Shown here one piece after another: positions 43,441 through 52,497 of a stretch of 64,000 bases of DNA. The notes under the pieces were generated by a model. The model did not search any database. It saw only the letters and a program-made list of their open reading frames with translations, and was not told the origin of the DNA. How positions within the stretch are numbered: the first letter of the stretch is position 1; every line of letters starts with the position of its first letter. The stretch is from the NCBI RefSeq assembly GCF_022321485.1, contig NZ_JAKOGG010000006.1, positions 124,001 to 188,000 on the forward strand, given 5' to 3'. This DNA comes from Shewanella electrica (GTDB lineage: Bacteria; Pseudomonadota; Gammaproteobacteria; Enterobacterales; Shewanellaceae). Made by a program: the position numbers and the translations under genes.

Positions 43441-43482
43441 TTGCACAGTGCCCAAATCGCACTATACTGTATAAAAATACAG
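43441..43482 (+). promoter_or_regulatory. SOS promoter of imuA-imuB-dnaE2 with perfect LexA box
   Basis: -35 TTGCAC (43441-43446), 16-base spacer, -10 TATACT (43463-43468). The LexA box CTGTATAAAAATACAG (43467-43482) fits CTGT-N8-ACAG exactly and overlaps the -10 end. It ends 14 bases before the imuA ATG. Confidence 0.92.
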
Positions 43483-43496
43483 TATTAGGTGTTTTT

Positions 43497-44282
43497 ATGC
43501 ATTTACCCTCACAACCTGCGCTGACATCACTGCTTAATCGGCAAGATTTATGGCTCGGCGAACAAGCGGCAACCCAACTTCATGGCATGAGTACCGGCTT
43601 TGCTGAACTGACGCAACATTTGCCTTATTGGCCTGCCCACGGGGTGTGTGAGTTGTATAGCCAAGGGCTAGGCTGTGGTGAACTTGGGCTGCTACAGCCG
43701 TTAATGCACGCAGTATGTAGTGCAAGTGAACCAGCACCGATTATGTTGATTGCTCCGCCAGCGTTACCTAATGCTTTTGGGTTGGCGCTACTGCAACTAC
43801 CGCCAGAGCGGTTTATTTGGCTGAATATCTCCTCTGCACGAGAGGCGTTATGGGCGATGGAGCAAGTGCTGCACAGTGGCAGTTGTGGTTTAGTGATTGG
43901 TTGGTTTGAGCAGCTATCACTCAAGGCGGCTCGGCGACTGCAACTCGCGGCTGAGGAGGGTAACAGCTTAGGTTTTTGTGTGTTGCCATTAACACAAGCA
44001 GGTAATCAACATCCGTTACCGTTGAAATTAGCACTGCAAGCCGATAGCTCGGCGGTTCGCTTAAGTATTCTCAAACGTCGTGGCGGCTGGCCGGTGAATG
44101 ATATTGCCTTGCCCCATGTGGCGGTGCCGATGTGGCGCAAGATGGCACTTGCCGCAGCGGCAGAACCGGCACGGTTTACTTCTCCACGTGAGCCGATAGC
44201 GCGGCAACAAACAGCGGTAGGTTCGCTGTCATTTCTGCCAGCGGCCAACGACCATGCGGCAGCCGAGGCGCAAGATGGCTGA
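43497..44282 (+). CDS. imuA: Translesion synthesis accessory protein ImuA
   Basis: RecA/SulA-like component of the mutasome with ImuB and DnaE2, used for damage-induced mutagenesis. 261 residues. The ImuA pattern is visible: HGMSTGFAELTQHLPYWPAHGVCELYSQGLGC split across residues about 24-55, then ERFIWLNISSAREALWAMEQ and GLVIGWFEQLS, with a C-terminal region dominated by basic residues. The long frame starts at 43422, but the ATG at 43497 follows the SOS promoter. It overlaps imuB by 8 bases. Confidence 0.88.
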   Translation: MHLPSQPALTSLLNRQDLWLGEQAATQLHGMSTGFAELTQHLPYWPAHGVCELYSQGLGCGELGLLQPLMHAVCSASEPAPIMLIAPPALPNAFGLALLQLPPERFIWLNISSAREALWAMEQVLHSGSCGLVIGWFEQLSLKAARRLQLAAEEGNSLGFCVLPLTQAGNQHPLPLKLALQADSSAVRLSILKRRGGWPVNDIALPHVAVPMWRKMALAAAAEPARFTSPREPIARQQTAVGSLSFLPAANDHAAAEAQDG

Positions 44283-45885
44283 GTGTTGGCTGGCAGCCTA
44301 TTTCCCGGGGCTGTTATTACAGTTTCATGCGTGGAGCTTGAGTGCTGGTCATGTTAACGGTGGCGACGTATTTACCGGTTTGCCGCCGCAAGCGTTGTTC
44401 GATCAGACCTCGCGACAAATCGTGGCGGCTTCTCCAGCGGCGCAAGCGGAAGGTGTCACTATTGGCTTGAGTACCACCACCGCTCAAGCACTGTTGCCAG
44501 CACTGCAACTGACGGATCACACACAGGTGGATCGCGCTCGGCTCACCCAATGGCTGTGTCAGTGGCATTATGATTTTAGTGCGCGTATTTTCCCGGCGTT
44601 GGTGGATGAGGTCAAAGAGGGCAAGCAGAGCAATGTGGCCCAACAATCATTGCAGCTGGCGATTTGGCCGCAAGAAACGCTGTTACTCGAAGTCGGCTCC
44701 ATGCTGCGCTTGTTTGGTGGTGTAGATAAGCTACTGGAACGGTATCAGCAGCGGCTGAGCCACTATGGTTTACTGGCGCATTGGGCGCTCGCTAAACAAC
44801 CGCTACATGCTGCTATTCTCGCGGCGCAACATCAGCATCACGCGCCAGCACTGACAAGGCAGCATCGCGTTTCCACGCCAAGACAAACTCGCTTTAGCAC
44901 GCCAACGATATCTTCTGTGGCGGCAACGGTGACTTGTCCTGAGCTGATCGCCAGTGAGTTACCCGATCATCTTCCCATTAGCCAACTGCCACTGGCAGCG
45001 CCAACGCGACATCGATTACAGCAGATGGGCATTCACCGCTGGCAGCAGTTGCGACAACTACCGCGCGCCGAGCTTGGCAAACGCTTTGGCCAATCACTGT
45101 TAACCTTGTTATTGCAGCTAGAAGGGCGACTAAGTTGTCAGCGTCCGGCGTATCAACTGCCACTAACGTTTTCACTCGCGGTGTTATTGCCGCACGATGT
45201 GGAGTTTATTCAAGGGCTGACGTTTCCGCTGGCGCCGATGTTAACGCAGTTGGCCGATTATCTGCGTGGGCGCCAATTAGCAGTACGGCAGTTACAACTC
45301 ACGCTGCGGTACCGCGAACGAGATCAAGCGCCGCTGAGCCTCAGCATTGATTATCCTTTGGGCGAGTATCGCGCTGATGGCTTGCTGCAACTGTGTCGCT
45401 TGCAATTAGCGCGGCTCACTCTGGCATCACCCGTCACCGAAATTACATTGCTAGCAGAACATTTTGTCGAACCTGAAATCCCTAATACTTGCCTTGCCGA
45501 TGATAGCCACACCCGACAGCCACTGACACAACTGCTCGCCAAACTACAAGCCAGATTAGGCGCCGAGCAGGTGCGTAGCCTCGCGGCTAGCGCTCATCCA
45601 CTACCAGAGCAAGCAAGTGCTAGTCACACCATTACTCAGTGGCCGCCGCCAGCGCAGCCACAACCTGCTGCGCTGGCCTTGCGGCCATTATGGTTATTGA
45701 ATGAACCGGAACTGATCGCCGCCGATGAGGTGACGTTACTGCGTGGGCCGGAGCGTATCAGCTACTGCTGGTCAACATCCCTGTATCCACTGCGAGATTA
45801 TTACGTTGCGCTGCACCAGTCGGGGCGTTATTGCTGGGTGTTCCGTAGTCAGCAACAACTGTTACTGCATGGGTGGATGTCGTGA
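44275..45885 (+). CDS. imuB: Y-family polymerase-like protein ImuB
   Basis: 536 residues. Y-family fold, but the first catalytic block reads LAAYFPGLLLQFHAWSL and lacks the DxD acidic residues, as in ImuB proteins that act as the clamp-binding hub of the mutasome rather than as a polymerase. Central helix-hairpin-helix-like region: RLQQMGIHRWQQLRQLPRA. The C-terminal part carries little-finger-like sequence (AVRQLQLTLRYRERD). ATG 44275 is preferred (MAECWLAAYF); ATG 44254 in the same frame is possible. It overlaps imuA and dnaE2 by a few bases, so translation is coupled. Confidence 0.88.
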   Translation: MAECWLAAYFPGLLLQFHAWSLSAGHVNGGDVFTGLPPQALFDQTSRQIVAASPAAQAEGVTIGLSTTTAQALLPALQLTDHTQVDRARLTQWLCQWHYDFSARIFPALVDEVKEGKQSNVAQQSLQLAIWPQETLLLEVGSMLRLFGGVDKLLERYQQRLSHYGLLAHWALAKQPLHAAILAAQHQHHAPALTRQHRVSTPRQTRFSTPTISSVAATVTCPELIASELPDHLPISQLPLAAPTRHRLQQMGIHRWQQLRQLPRAELGKRFGQSLLTLLLQLEGRLSCQRPAYQLPLTFSLAVLLPHDVEFIQGLTFPLAPMLTQLADYLRGRQLAVRQLQLTLRYRERDQAPLSLSIDYPLGEYRADGLLQLCRLQLARLTLASPVTEITLLAEHFVEPEIPNTCLADDSHTRQPLTQLLAKLQARLGAEQVRSLAASAHPLPEQASASHTITQWPPPAQPQPAALALRPLWLLNEPELIAADEVTLLRGPERISYCWSTSLYPLRDYYVALHQSGRYCWVFRSQQQLLLHGWMS

Positions 45886-48800
45886 ACTACGCCGAGTTAC
45901 ATGCTATTTCCAATTACAGCTTTCTCCGTGGCGCTTCCCATCCACATGAGCTGGTGGAACGCGCGGCGCAGTTGGGCTATCACGCGATCGCCATAACGGA
46001 TGAATGTTCGCTTGCTGGTGTCGTCAAAGCGCATGAAGCTGCGCAGCAACAGCAGATAACATTGCTGGTGGGCGCTGAGTTTCACTTGGCTGAAGGTCTG
46101 CTGGTGGTATTAGCGCAAAATCGTCAAGGGTATGCCAGCCTCAGCCAGTTGATCACCTTGGGACGGCGGCGAGCAGAAAAGGGCAGTTATCAGTTGGTGT
46201 TAGCTGATTTTGCTGCATTACAGCATTGTGTGTGTCTGTGGCGACCACCGTTATATGCCGAGTTGCTGACGGAGGATAGTGGCAGCGATATCGCTATAGC
46301 GCAGCAGCAATTAGCCACGTTAGCAGAGCGGGTAAGCTCGACGCTGACACACTTGCCTTGTTATCTGTTGGCAGAACGACAACTGAATGCGGGTGAAGCG
46401 TGGCAACTTGAGACATTACAGCGCCTGTCTGAGCGCTGGCAGTTGCCCTGTGTCGCCGCAGGAAATGTGCATATGCATCATGCCACTGAGCAGCGCATGT
46501 TGGATGTGTTGACCTGTATTCGGCATGGCAAAACGGTTGATGAGGCCGCAGGCTTACTGCAACAAAATGCTGAAACTGCCATGAAACCGATTGATGCCAT
46601 TGCCAAACGTTTTCCAGTGGAGTGGCTTGAAAACAGCATTCATATTGCCGATAGCTGTCAGTTTAGTTTGACTGAACTGCGTTATGAATATCCGGCTGAA
46701 TTGGTACCGAACGGTTTAACCGCGACACAGTATTTAGCCCAAGAGGTGGATAAAGGCGCTATCAAACGATTTGATGGCAATGTGCCGGACCCCGTTAAAA
46801 TACAGTATTTACGCGAGTTGGAGATTATCGCCGCGCTCGGTTATGAGTATTTTTTCCTCACTATTTATGATTTGGTCACCTTTGCTAAGCGCAGCCATAT
46901 TCTGCACCAAGGCCGCGGCTCAGCGGCTAACTCGGTGGTGTGTTACTGCCTTGGTATTACCGAAGTTGATCCAACGAAGGTCAACATGCTGTTTGAACGA
47001 TTTATTTCAAAGGAGCGTCATGAACCGCCAGATATCGACGTTGATTTTGAGCATGAACGTCGCGAAGAGGTCATTCAATATATCTACCAAAAATATGGCC
47101 GTCACCGAGCCGCATTAGCCGCCAGCGTGATTACTTATCGCTTTCGCAGTGCCATGCGTGATGTGGGTAAATCGCTGGGATTGGATGAACAGCGCGTTGA
47201 ACAACTGCTGGCGAGTGTGGATAGGCGTGATAGTGAGGTGTGGACCCAGCAACTGCAAACGCAAAACTTAATCGCCAGTGCCGGGCATGCGCAATGGCTG
47301 TTGCCGTTAGTTGAGCGATTAATGGGATTCCCGCGGCATCTATCGCAGCATGTTGGCGGTTTTATTATCTCTGCGGGGCCGTTGGCGGAGTTGGTGCCGA
47401 TAGAAAATGCGGCCATGGCCGATCGCACGGTGATCCAGTGGGATAAAGATGACTTAGAGAGTCTTGGTTTACTCAAAGTCGATGTGCTGGCGTTAGGTAT
47501 GCTCACCGCTATCCGCAAGTGCTTCAGCTTGATTAGCCGTCATTATCAAGCGCAGCCATTTACTATGTCGCAGGTGCGATGGGAGGATCCACAGGTATAC
47601 CGCATGCTGCAGCATGCTGACAGTATGGGCGTATTTCAGGTGGAATCGCGCGCACAGATGTCGATGCTGCCGCGATTACGCCCGCACTGTTACTACGACT
47701 TAGTGGTGCAGATTGCCATTGTGCGGCCAGGGCCAATCCAAGGCGATATGGTGCATCCCTATCTACGTCGCCGTGATGGCTTGGAGCAAGTTGATTATCC
47801 TTCAGCAGCGGTGCGACAGGTGCTGGAACGTACGCTGGGTGTGCCAATCTTTCAAGAGCAGGTGATTCAATTAGCGATGGTGGCTGCAGGCTTCTCTGGC
47901 GGTGAAGCCGATCAACTGCGTCGTGCCATGGCCAGCTGGAAACGGACTGGTGAGCTGAGTAAGTTTGAGCAAAAATTGACGCAAGGTATGGCCGCCAACG
48001 GCTATAGCGAGCAGTTTGCGCAGCAGATCTTCCAGCAAATTCGTGGCTTTGGTGAATACGGTTTCCCTGAATCTCACTCTGCCAGCTTTGCGTTACTGGC
48101 GTATGTTTCCGCCTATCTGAAATATTACTATCCCGCCGCATTTTGCTGCGCATTACTCAACAGCCAACCGATGGGGTTCTATAGCCCATCGCAGTTGCTG
48201 CAAGATCTTAAGCGGCATCATGGCACGGTACTGCCAGTTTGCATTAATCGTAGTGATTGGGATTGCACCTTGGAGCCACTCGATGACGGAGATTATGCCT
48301 TGCGTTTGGGCTTACGTTTGGTCAAAGGCTTGAGCCAACATAGTGCCCAGCGGTTACTCGCTGGCCGCCAGCAAGATTTTTCCACTATGGCGGAAGTGAC
48401 ACAATTTGCCATTCCTCGCGATGAGTTAGAAGCGCTGGCGAGTGCCAATGCTTTTGCCTCGTTGAGCGGTGATCGCCATCAAGCCCGTTGGCAGTTGGCT
48501 GCGAGCCAGCAACTGACGCTGCCATTGCTCGCTCACGCTGAGCAGCAAGAACCTGCTGTCGTGCTGCCCGCCGTCGATGAAGTTAGTGCCATGCTAGCGG
48601 ATTATCAGCAACTTGGGTTGACGCTAGGTAAACATCCGCTGACGATGTTGCGCGCTAGCGGTCAACTTAGCGGTTGTCATACTGCAGAACAGCTATGGCA
48701 GTGTCGTCATGGGCAAGTGGTACGCGTAGCGGGGCTGGTTGTAGGGCGGCAACGCCCTGGCACCGCTAGTGGGGTGACGTTTATTACGTTAGAGGATGAA

Positions 48801-48995
48801 ACGGGCCACACTAATCTGGTGGTTTGGGCCGCTACTGCCAGTGCGCAACGGCGGCCATTCTTATCGGCACGTATTTTACAAGTGACCGGTGTGGTGGAAT
48901 TTGCCGATGGCGTATTACACGTGATCGCCGGGCAACTGACCGATATCTCCCATTTAATGGCTCAACTCGCTGTTAGCTCACGTGATTTTCACTAG
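45873..48995 (+). CDS. dnaE2: Error-prone DNA polymerase DnaE2 (ImuC)
   Basis: C-family polymerase, 1040 residues, the DnaE2 size. The PHP domain opens the protein (ELHAISNYSFLRGASHPHEL, HAIAITDECSLAG). The palm has HQGRGSAANSVVCYCLGI and the catalytic aspartates in PPDIDVDFEHERREEV. The OB domain is near 930-1010 (VTFITLEDETGHTNLVVWA) and the C-terminus is SSRDFH, the usual DnaE2 end, so the protein is full length. The start is GTG 45873, overlapping the imuB stop. The stop TAG is the first TAG of repeat copy D. Under LexA control through imuA. Confidence 0.94.
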   Translation: MDVVNYAELHAISNYSFLRGASHPHELVERAAQLGYHAIAITDECSLAGVVKAHEAAQQQQITLLVGAEFHLAEGLLVVLAQNRQGYASLSQLITLGRRRAEKGSYQLVLADFAALQHCVCLWRPPLYAELLTEDSGSDIAIAQQQLATLAERVSSTLTHLPCYLLAERQLNAGEAWQLETLQRLSERWQLPCVAAGNVHMHHATEQRMLDVLTCIRHGKTVDEAAGLLQQNAETAMKPIDAIAKRFPVEWLENSIHIADSCQFSLTELRYEYPAELVPNGLTATQYLAQEVDKGAIKRFDGNVPDPVKIQYLRELEIIAALGYEYFFLTIYDLVTFAKRSHILHQGRGSAANSVVCYCLGITEVDPTKVNMLFERFISKERHEPPDIDVDFEHERREEVIQYIYQKYGRHRAALAASVITYRFRSAMRDVGKSLGLDEQRVEQLLASVDRRDSEVWTQQLQTQNLIASAGHAQWLLPLVERLMGFPRHLSQHVGGFIISAGPLAELVPIENAAMADRTVIQWDKDDLESLGLLKVDVLALGMLTAIRKCFSLISRHYQAQPFTMSQVRWEDPQVYRMLQHADSMGVFQVESRAQMSMLPRLRPHCYYDLVVQIAIVRPGPIQGDMVHPYLRRRDGLEQVDYPSAAVRQVLERTLGVPIFQEQVIQLAMVAAGFSGGEADQLRRAMASWKRTGELSKFEQKLTQGMAANGYSEQFAQQIFQQIRGFGEYGFPESHSASFALLAYVSAYLKYYYPAAFCCALLNSQPMGFYSPSQLLQDLKRHHGTVLPVCINRSDWDCTLEPLDDGDYALRLGLRLVKGLSQHSAQRLLAGRQQDFSTMAEVTQFAIPRDELEALASANAFASLSGDRHQARWQLAASQQLTLPLLAHAEQQEPAVVLPAVDEVSAMLADYQQLGLTLGKHPLTMLRASGQLSGCHTAEQLWQCRHGQVVRVAGLVVGRQRPGTASGVTFITLEDETGHTNLVVWAATASAQRRPFLSARILQVTGVVEFADGVLHVIAGQLTDISHLMAQLAVSSRDFH

Positions 48996-49060
48996 GGGCT
49001 GTTGACCTCTCGAGTTTGATTTTTGTCCAAGTTACAAGCCCTATGAACGAGGCGTTACTT
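48992..49060. repeat. MITE-like repeat, copy D (decayed fragment)
   Basis: Begins CTAGGGGCTGTTGACCTCT and continues GAGTTTGATTTTTGTCCAAG and ATGAACGAGGCG, matching one end of copies A-C (same order as copy C). The other end is not visible; similarity stops near 49060 inside the hemolysin III-type gene end. Its CTAG supplies the dnaE2 stop codon. Confidence 0.7.
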
Positions 49061-49723
49061 AGCAGGGATCACCGTCAGATAGATACACAAGAAATGACAT
49101 ACGGCGCCGCCAAGTACAAACAGATGCCAAATGGCGTGGTTGTAGGGGATCCGCTTAATGGCATAGAAGGGTACGCCCAAACTGTAGCTCAAACCACCGG
49201 CAACTAAGAGCCAGAAACCCGCCACAGATAAATTGCTCACTAACTCAGGCAACACCGCCATACAGAGCCAGCCCATAGTTAAGTAGAGACAGAGACTGAA
49301 GAATTTGAAACGGTGCACAAAGAAGCTTTTAAATAATACGCCGCTAGCTGCTAGTGCCCAGATAGCGATTAACACCCATTCGGCATCGCTGTTTGCCAAA
49401 GCGATGAGCATCAACGGTGTGTATGTGCCAGCAATCAGCAGATAGATGGCGCAGTGGTCTAAAATTTTTAGTCGCCGTTTCCAATGCAACGTTGGCACGC
49501 TGTGGTACAGGGTAGAGCACAGAAACAGCAGAATAAAACTGCCACCATAAAGCGAAACACCTGTAAGTTGAATAGTGGTCAGTGATGCCGCACCTTTGCT
49601 CAGCATCAGTACTAAACCAACGATGCCAAACACCACACCGATGCCGTGAGTGATACTGTTAATCCACTCTTCCGGCGCCGAATAGTCAGAGGTATATACT
49701 GCGGTAGATGCGTAATTAGACAT
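49055..49723 (-). CDS. Hemolysin III/PAQR-family membrane protein
   Basis: 222 residues, seven membrane helices. HlyIII signature: [19 protein letters not shown] with the first His, [33 protein letters not shown]-type block near residues 68-100 (split here), and [15 protein letters not shown] near the end; the His residues form the metal site of the PAQR fold. Despite the name, lysis is rarely shown; E. coli YqfA is the relative. The frame extends to TTG 49762, but ATG 49723 is preferred. The last codons overlap the inner edge of repeat copy D. Confidence 0.85.
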   Translation of the reverse strand: MSNYASTAVYTSDYSAPEEWINSITHGIGVVFGIVGLVLMLSKGAASLTTIQLTGVSLYGGSFILLFLCSTLYHSVPTLHWKRRLKILDHCAIYLLIAGTYTPLMLIALANSDAEWVLIAIWALAASGVLFKSFFVHRFKFFSLCLYLTMGWLCMAVLPELVSNLSVAGFWLLVAGGLSYSLGVPFYAIKRIPYNHAIWHLFVLGGAVCHFLCIYLTVIPAK

Positions 49724-49930
49724 AAGATTGTTCAACGAGCCAAGTTTGCTTGAGTCTATCAAGTCAGTAGACTAAACACTATCAAAATTAGATTACAACT
49801 GTACGCTGAGTTAAAAACCGCTGTGTTTGTTGCTCGCGGTTGCCACAAATCTAGCATAACTCATTGAACTATCAATAAGTTACCTGTTCAAACGTTTTAG
49901 CTAATTATTGCTAACATTTGCACGGATCGC

Positions 49931-50713
49931 ATGACAACTTTGGCACATGGTGAACTCTGGTCACACCCACAGCTTAATCATCAACCACCCGCAACCGTAG
50001 CCCTATGGCCTAGTATGCTGCTTGTCGCTGTGGTGCATCTCATCTTGCTGAGTTGGTTTTCGCTACGCCCAGTATTACCGGTATTAGCTGAGGTAAAACC
50101 GCCACCACTGGTGATTCACTCTTTTTTGTATCGAGCGCCAACCAAAGTTAATGTGTTGCCGCCGTCCGATATTGCTCCAGATGAAGACATTACTACTGAG
50201 GTAACAGTCGCCTCGGCAGCGGTGACACCGAACCACAGTTCTGAAGCCACTATCGCCACCTCGGCGGGATCTGCCAGTGACAGCGTGATTGATGCTGCGC
50301 CAGCTACGACGCCTGTAAATGAAATAAAACCTGTCGCCAAAGTGAACATTCGTGACCTTACGGCCAACTACCTACAACAGCAACAAAGCCAAGCCATCGG
50401 CAAACTGCCTGCGGATTACGCTACATCAGTTTCTAAGCAAGGCTTCAGTGATATGACGGCAAAGCCCAAGTCGTTGCAACTACCACAACAAACGCTGAGT
50501 GAACGCGATGGCTCGTTGGATGCTGCACTCGATCCTAATCGGATCGTCAAGGTGGGCAGCACCTGCTATCGCGTGGTGAAAACGCCAACACAACTCAATC
50601 CCTACGCCGAAAATTTGGGTTTTCCATTTAAGTGTGGTCAAACCGATGATGAGAAATTGCTAGAAGCGTCATTAAAAGCCCGCATACAACAGCATCGTCA
50701 GAAACCCTACTAG
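49931..50713 (+). CDS. Membrane-anchored periplasmic protein, TonB-like layout, unknown
   Basis: 260 residues: a short cytoplasmic N-terminus, one membrane helix (LWPSMLLVAVVHLILLSWFSL), a Pro/Ala/Thr/Ser-rich linker (about 60-145), and a C-terminal segment with two Cys (GSTCYRVVKTPTQLNPYAEN, FPFKCG) that may form a disulphide. The layout resembles TonB-type proteins, but no TonB C-terminal domain is seen. The stop codon TAG (50711-50713) lies inside the left end of repeat copy B; whether the protein has been shortened by the insertion cannot be told here. Confidence 0.65.
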   Translation: MTTLAHGELWSHPQLNHQPPATVALWPSMLLVAVVHLILLSWFSLRPVLPVLAEVKPPPLVIHSFLYRAPTKVNVLPPSDIAPDEDITTEVTVASAAVTPNHSSEATIATSAGSASDSVIDAAPATTPVNEIKPVAKVNIRDLTANYLQQQQSQAIGKLPADYATSVSKQGFSDMTAKPKSLQLPQQTLSERDGSLDAALDPNRIVKVGSTCYRVVKTPTQLNPYAENLGFPFKCGQTDDEKLLEASLKARIQQHRQKPY

Positions 50714-50978
50714 GGGCTGTTTATCTTTGCTGGTTGTTTTTGCAGCAGACAGAGTGTGATTTAGGCAAGGCAGGTGATGTGCCGTGTAGTTATTCTCCAC
50801 AAACAACAGCTAACGCTGAATAAATTGCGCTCTGTCGCTGCCCGAAGGGTTCATTTAAACGCCTCCTGAACTTTGTTGCACCCAGCTTGCTTAGTTGACT
50901 AAGCGTCGCAGGCCGCGTCTCGTTCATGATGCGTTTAATTTGAACAAAAATTAAACACTAAAGATAAACAGCCCCTAG
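50710..50978 (+). repeat. MITE-like repeat, copy B (full length, 269 bp)
   Basis: It has the same 19-bp terminal inverted repeats as copy A (50710-50728 and 50960-50978) and closely similar sequence throughout, with a few substitutions and short indels. Same orientation. It starts within the last codons of the preceding gene. Confidence 0.93.
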
Positions 50979-51200
50979 GTTCAGAATTTGAAAATTGCCT
51001 GCATTTTATGGTGTTAGCTAACAGCGCTTTGCTCTCAGTTTTACGATAGAAAAAACTGGCACGAAGCGGCAGCGGGATTGGTATTTTTTCCAGTGACAAC
51101 ACTGTACATTTGCGGGTGGATGCACAATAATTAAGCGATGCATCATGCTGGTGACATCCATATTAGCTACGCATGATAACCATTCCGCAAGGAGACCAAG

Positions 51201-51458
51201 ATGCAAATTCAATCTGCCTTTAGTGCTGGTGTGCAAGGGCTGCAAAATGCCCAAAACGGGTTAATGCAAGCGACAGTTGAAGTAGCTAAACCGACTGAAA
51301 ACCAGCAAGCACAAAGTGGGGTAGAAGCTCCGCAAACCACCGATAAAACGGGCGCAATTGTCTCTGCTTTGGCCTCAGAACGTCAGGGCGAAGCGTCAGC
51401 CAATGTGATTTCACGTGTGAACGAAACCATTGGCAGCATAATCGACATCGAGGTGTAA
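51201..51458 (+). CDS. Small hypothetical protein upstream of SprA-type protease gene
   Basis: 85 residues, Gln/Ala-rich, helical, no signal peptide (MQIQSAFSAGVQGLQNAQNG; C-terminal VNETIGSIIDIEV). The N-terminus resembles the start of flagellar rod/hook-type proteins, but too little is there for an assignment. AAGGAGA precedes the ATG at good spacing. Its stop is one base from the GTG of the next gene, so the two are very likely translated together and functionally linked. Confidence 0.65.
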   Translation: MQIQSAFSAGVQGLQNAQNGLMQATVEVAKPTENQQAQSGVEAPQTTDKTGAIVSALASERQGEASANVISRVNETIGSIIDIEV

Positions 51459-51459
51459 C

Positions 51460-52497
51460 GTGCTGACGGCGCTTTCTAGCGGAAATGCGCCCACACTGGC
51501 AGCCGTTAATGTCAGCAGGCGTGAGCGTGTTGCCGCCGCAGCGCCAGTTACTCAGACTACAGCTGTTACTCCCGCGGTATCTTCTCCATCCTTTACCTCA
51601 TCACAAACCGCGCACTTAGCGGCGGTTGAACATCCCTCTAGCGCACTCGCCAATGGTGCTGCTGAATCCAGTGCATCAGGCCAAAATCGTGATGGTTTAG
51701 TAAGTTTGAGCAAAGGCTTTCTTGGCGCCGCCAGTTTGTCCGACGCCGCTAGTGCAACCGAGACTGAAACCTCAGCGGCAAGCGCCGATACTGATGATTC
51801 GCGTGCCAGTGCTGATGAAACTAGCGAGCAGCAGCAAAATGGCACGCCAGATCCTAACGCAGCGGCGGGGCCATTACAGCCTACCGGACCCAATGGTGTA
51901 CCGTTATCTGAGCAAGAGTTACAAGAAGTTGAAGAGTTATCGCAGCGCGATGATGAAGTACATGCGCACGAACAGGCGCATGCGGCAATTGGTGGCAACT
52001 TAGCCGGTCAACCAAGTTTGGAATATCAGCAAGGGCCTGACGGCAAACGCTATGCGGTCAGTGGCGAAGTACAGATTGATATTTCTGTGGTGCATGGCGA
52101 TCCTGAAAAAACCATGCAAAAGATGCGACAAGTCTATTCTGCGGCGATGGCTCCTATGGAACCTTCTGGTGCAGATCTCCGCATTGCCGCCGATGCTATG
52201 CGTAAATATAACGAAGCGCGGCAAGAATTGACCGATGAGCGTATGACGCAGATGAAAACGTCGGCGAGCACATCCGCTAGCCCAACCGCTCAGGCGGATA
52301 GGGAACGCAGAGGCGAAGCGCCGACCTATAACATGGGCATTGCGTTAGTGATGGCAAAGCTTGAGCCACAAAATGACGCTAACAACAATCAAGATGCTAG
52401 CGCCAATCGTATCAATGAGTTGACGTTACCAAACGGTAGCTTGAATAGCCGACAGTATGCCAATGCGGCTGAGTCTTACAACTCAACCAGCATGTAA
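51460..52497 (+). CDS. SprA-related putative metalloprotease
   Basis: 345 residues. The first 130 are low-complexity Ala/Ser/Thr/Gln and likely disordered. The conserved domain (about 145-270) starts PLSEQELQEVEELSQRDDEV and holds a HExxH-type zinc motif in VHAHEQAHAA, followed by YQQGPDGKRYAVSGEVQIDI and a helical MRQVYSAAMAPMEPSGADLR block. This matches the SprA-related family of putative metalloproteases; substrate unknown. No signal peptide. The start is GTG 51460. The last 22 bases overlap the convergent LysR gene. Confidence 0.8.
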   Translation: MLTALSSGNAPTLAAVNVSRRERVAAAAPVTQTTAVTPAVSSPSFTSSQTAHLAAVEHPSSALANGAAESSASGQNRDGLVSLSKGFLGAASLSDAASATETETSAASADTDDSRASADETSEQQQNGTPDPNAAAGPLQPTGPNGVPLSEQELQEVEELSQRDDEVHAHEQAHAAIGGNLAGQPSLEYQQGPDGKRYAVSGEVQIDISVVHGDPEKTMQKMRQVYSAAMAPMEPSGADLRIAADAMRKYNEARQELTDERMTQMKTSASTSASPTAQADRERRGEAPTYNMGIALVMAKLEPQNDANNNQDASANRINELTLPNGSLNSRQYANAAESYNSTSM

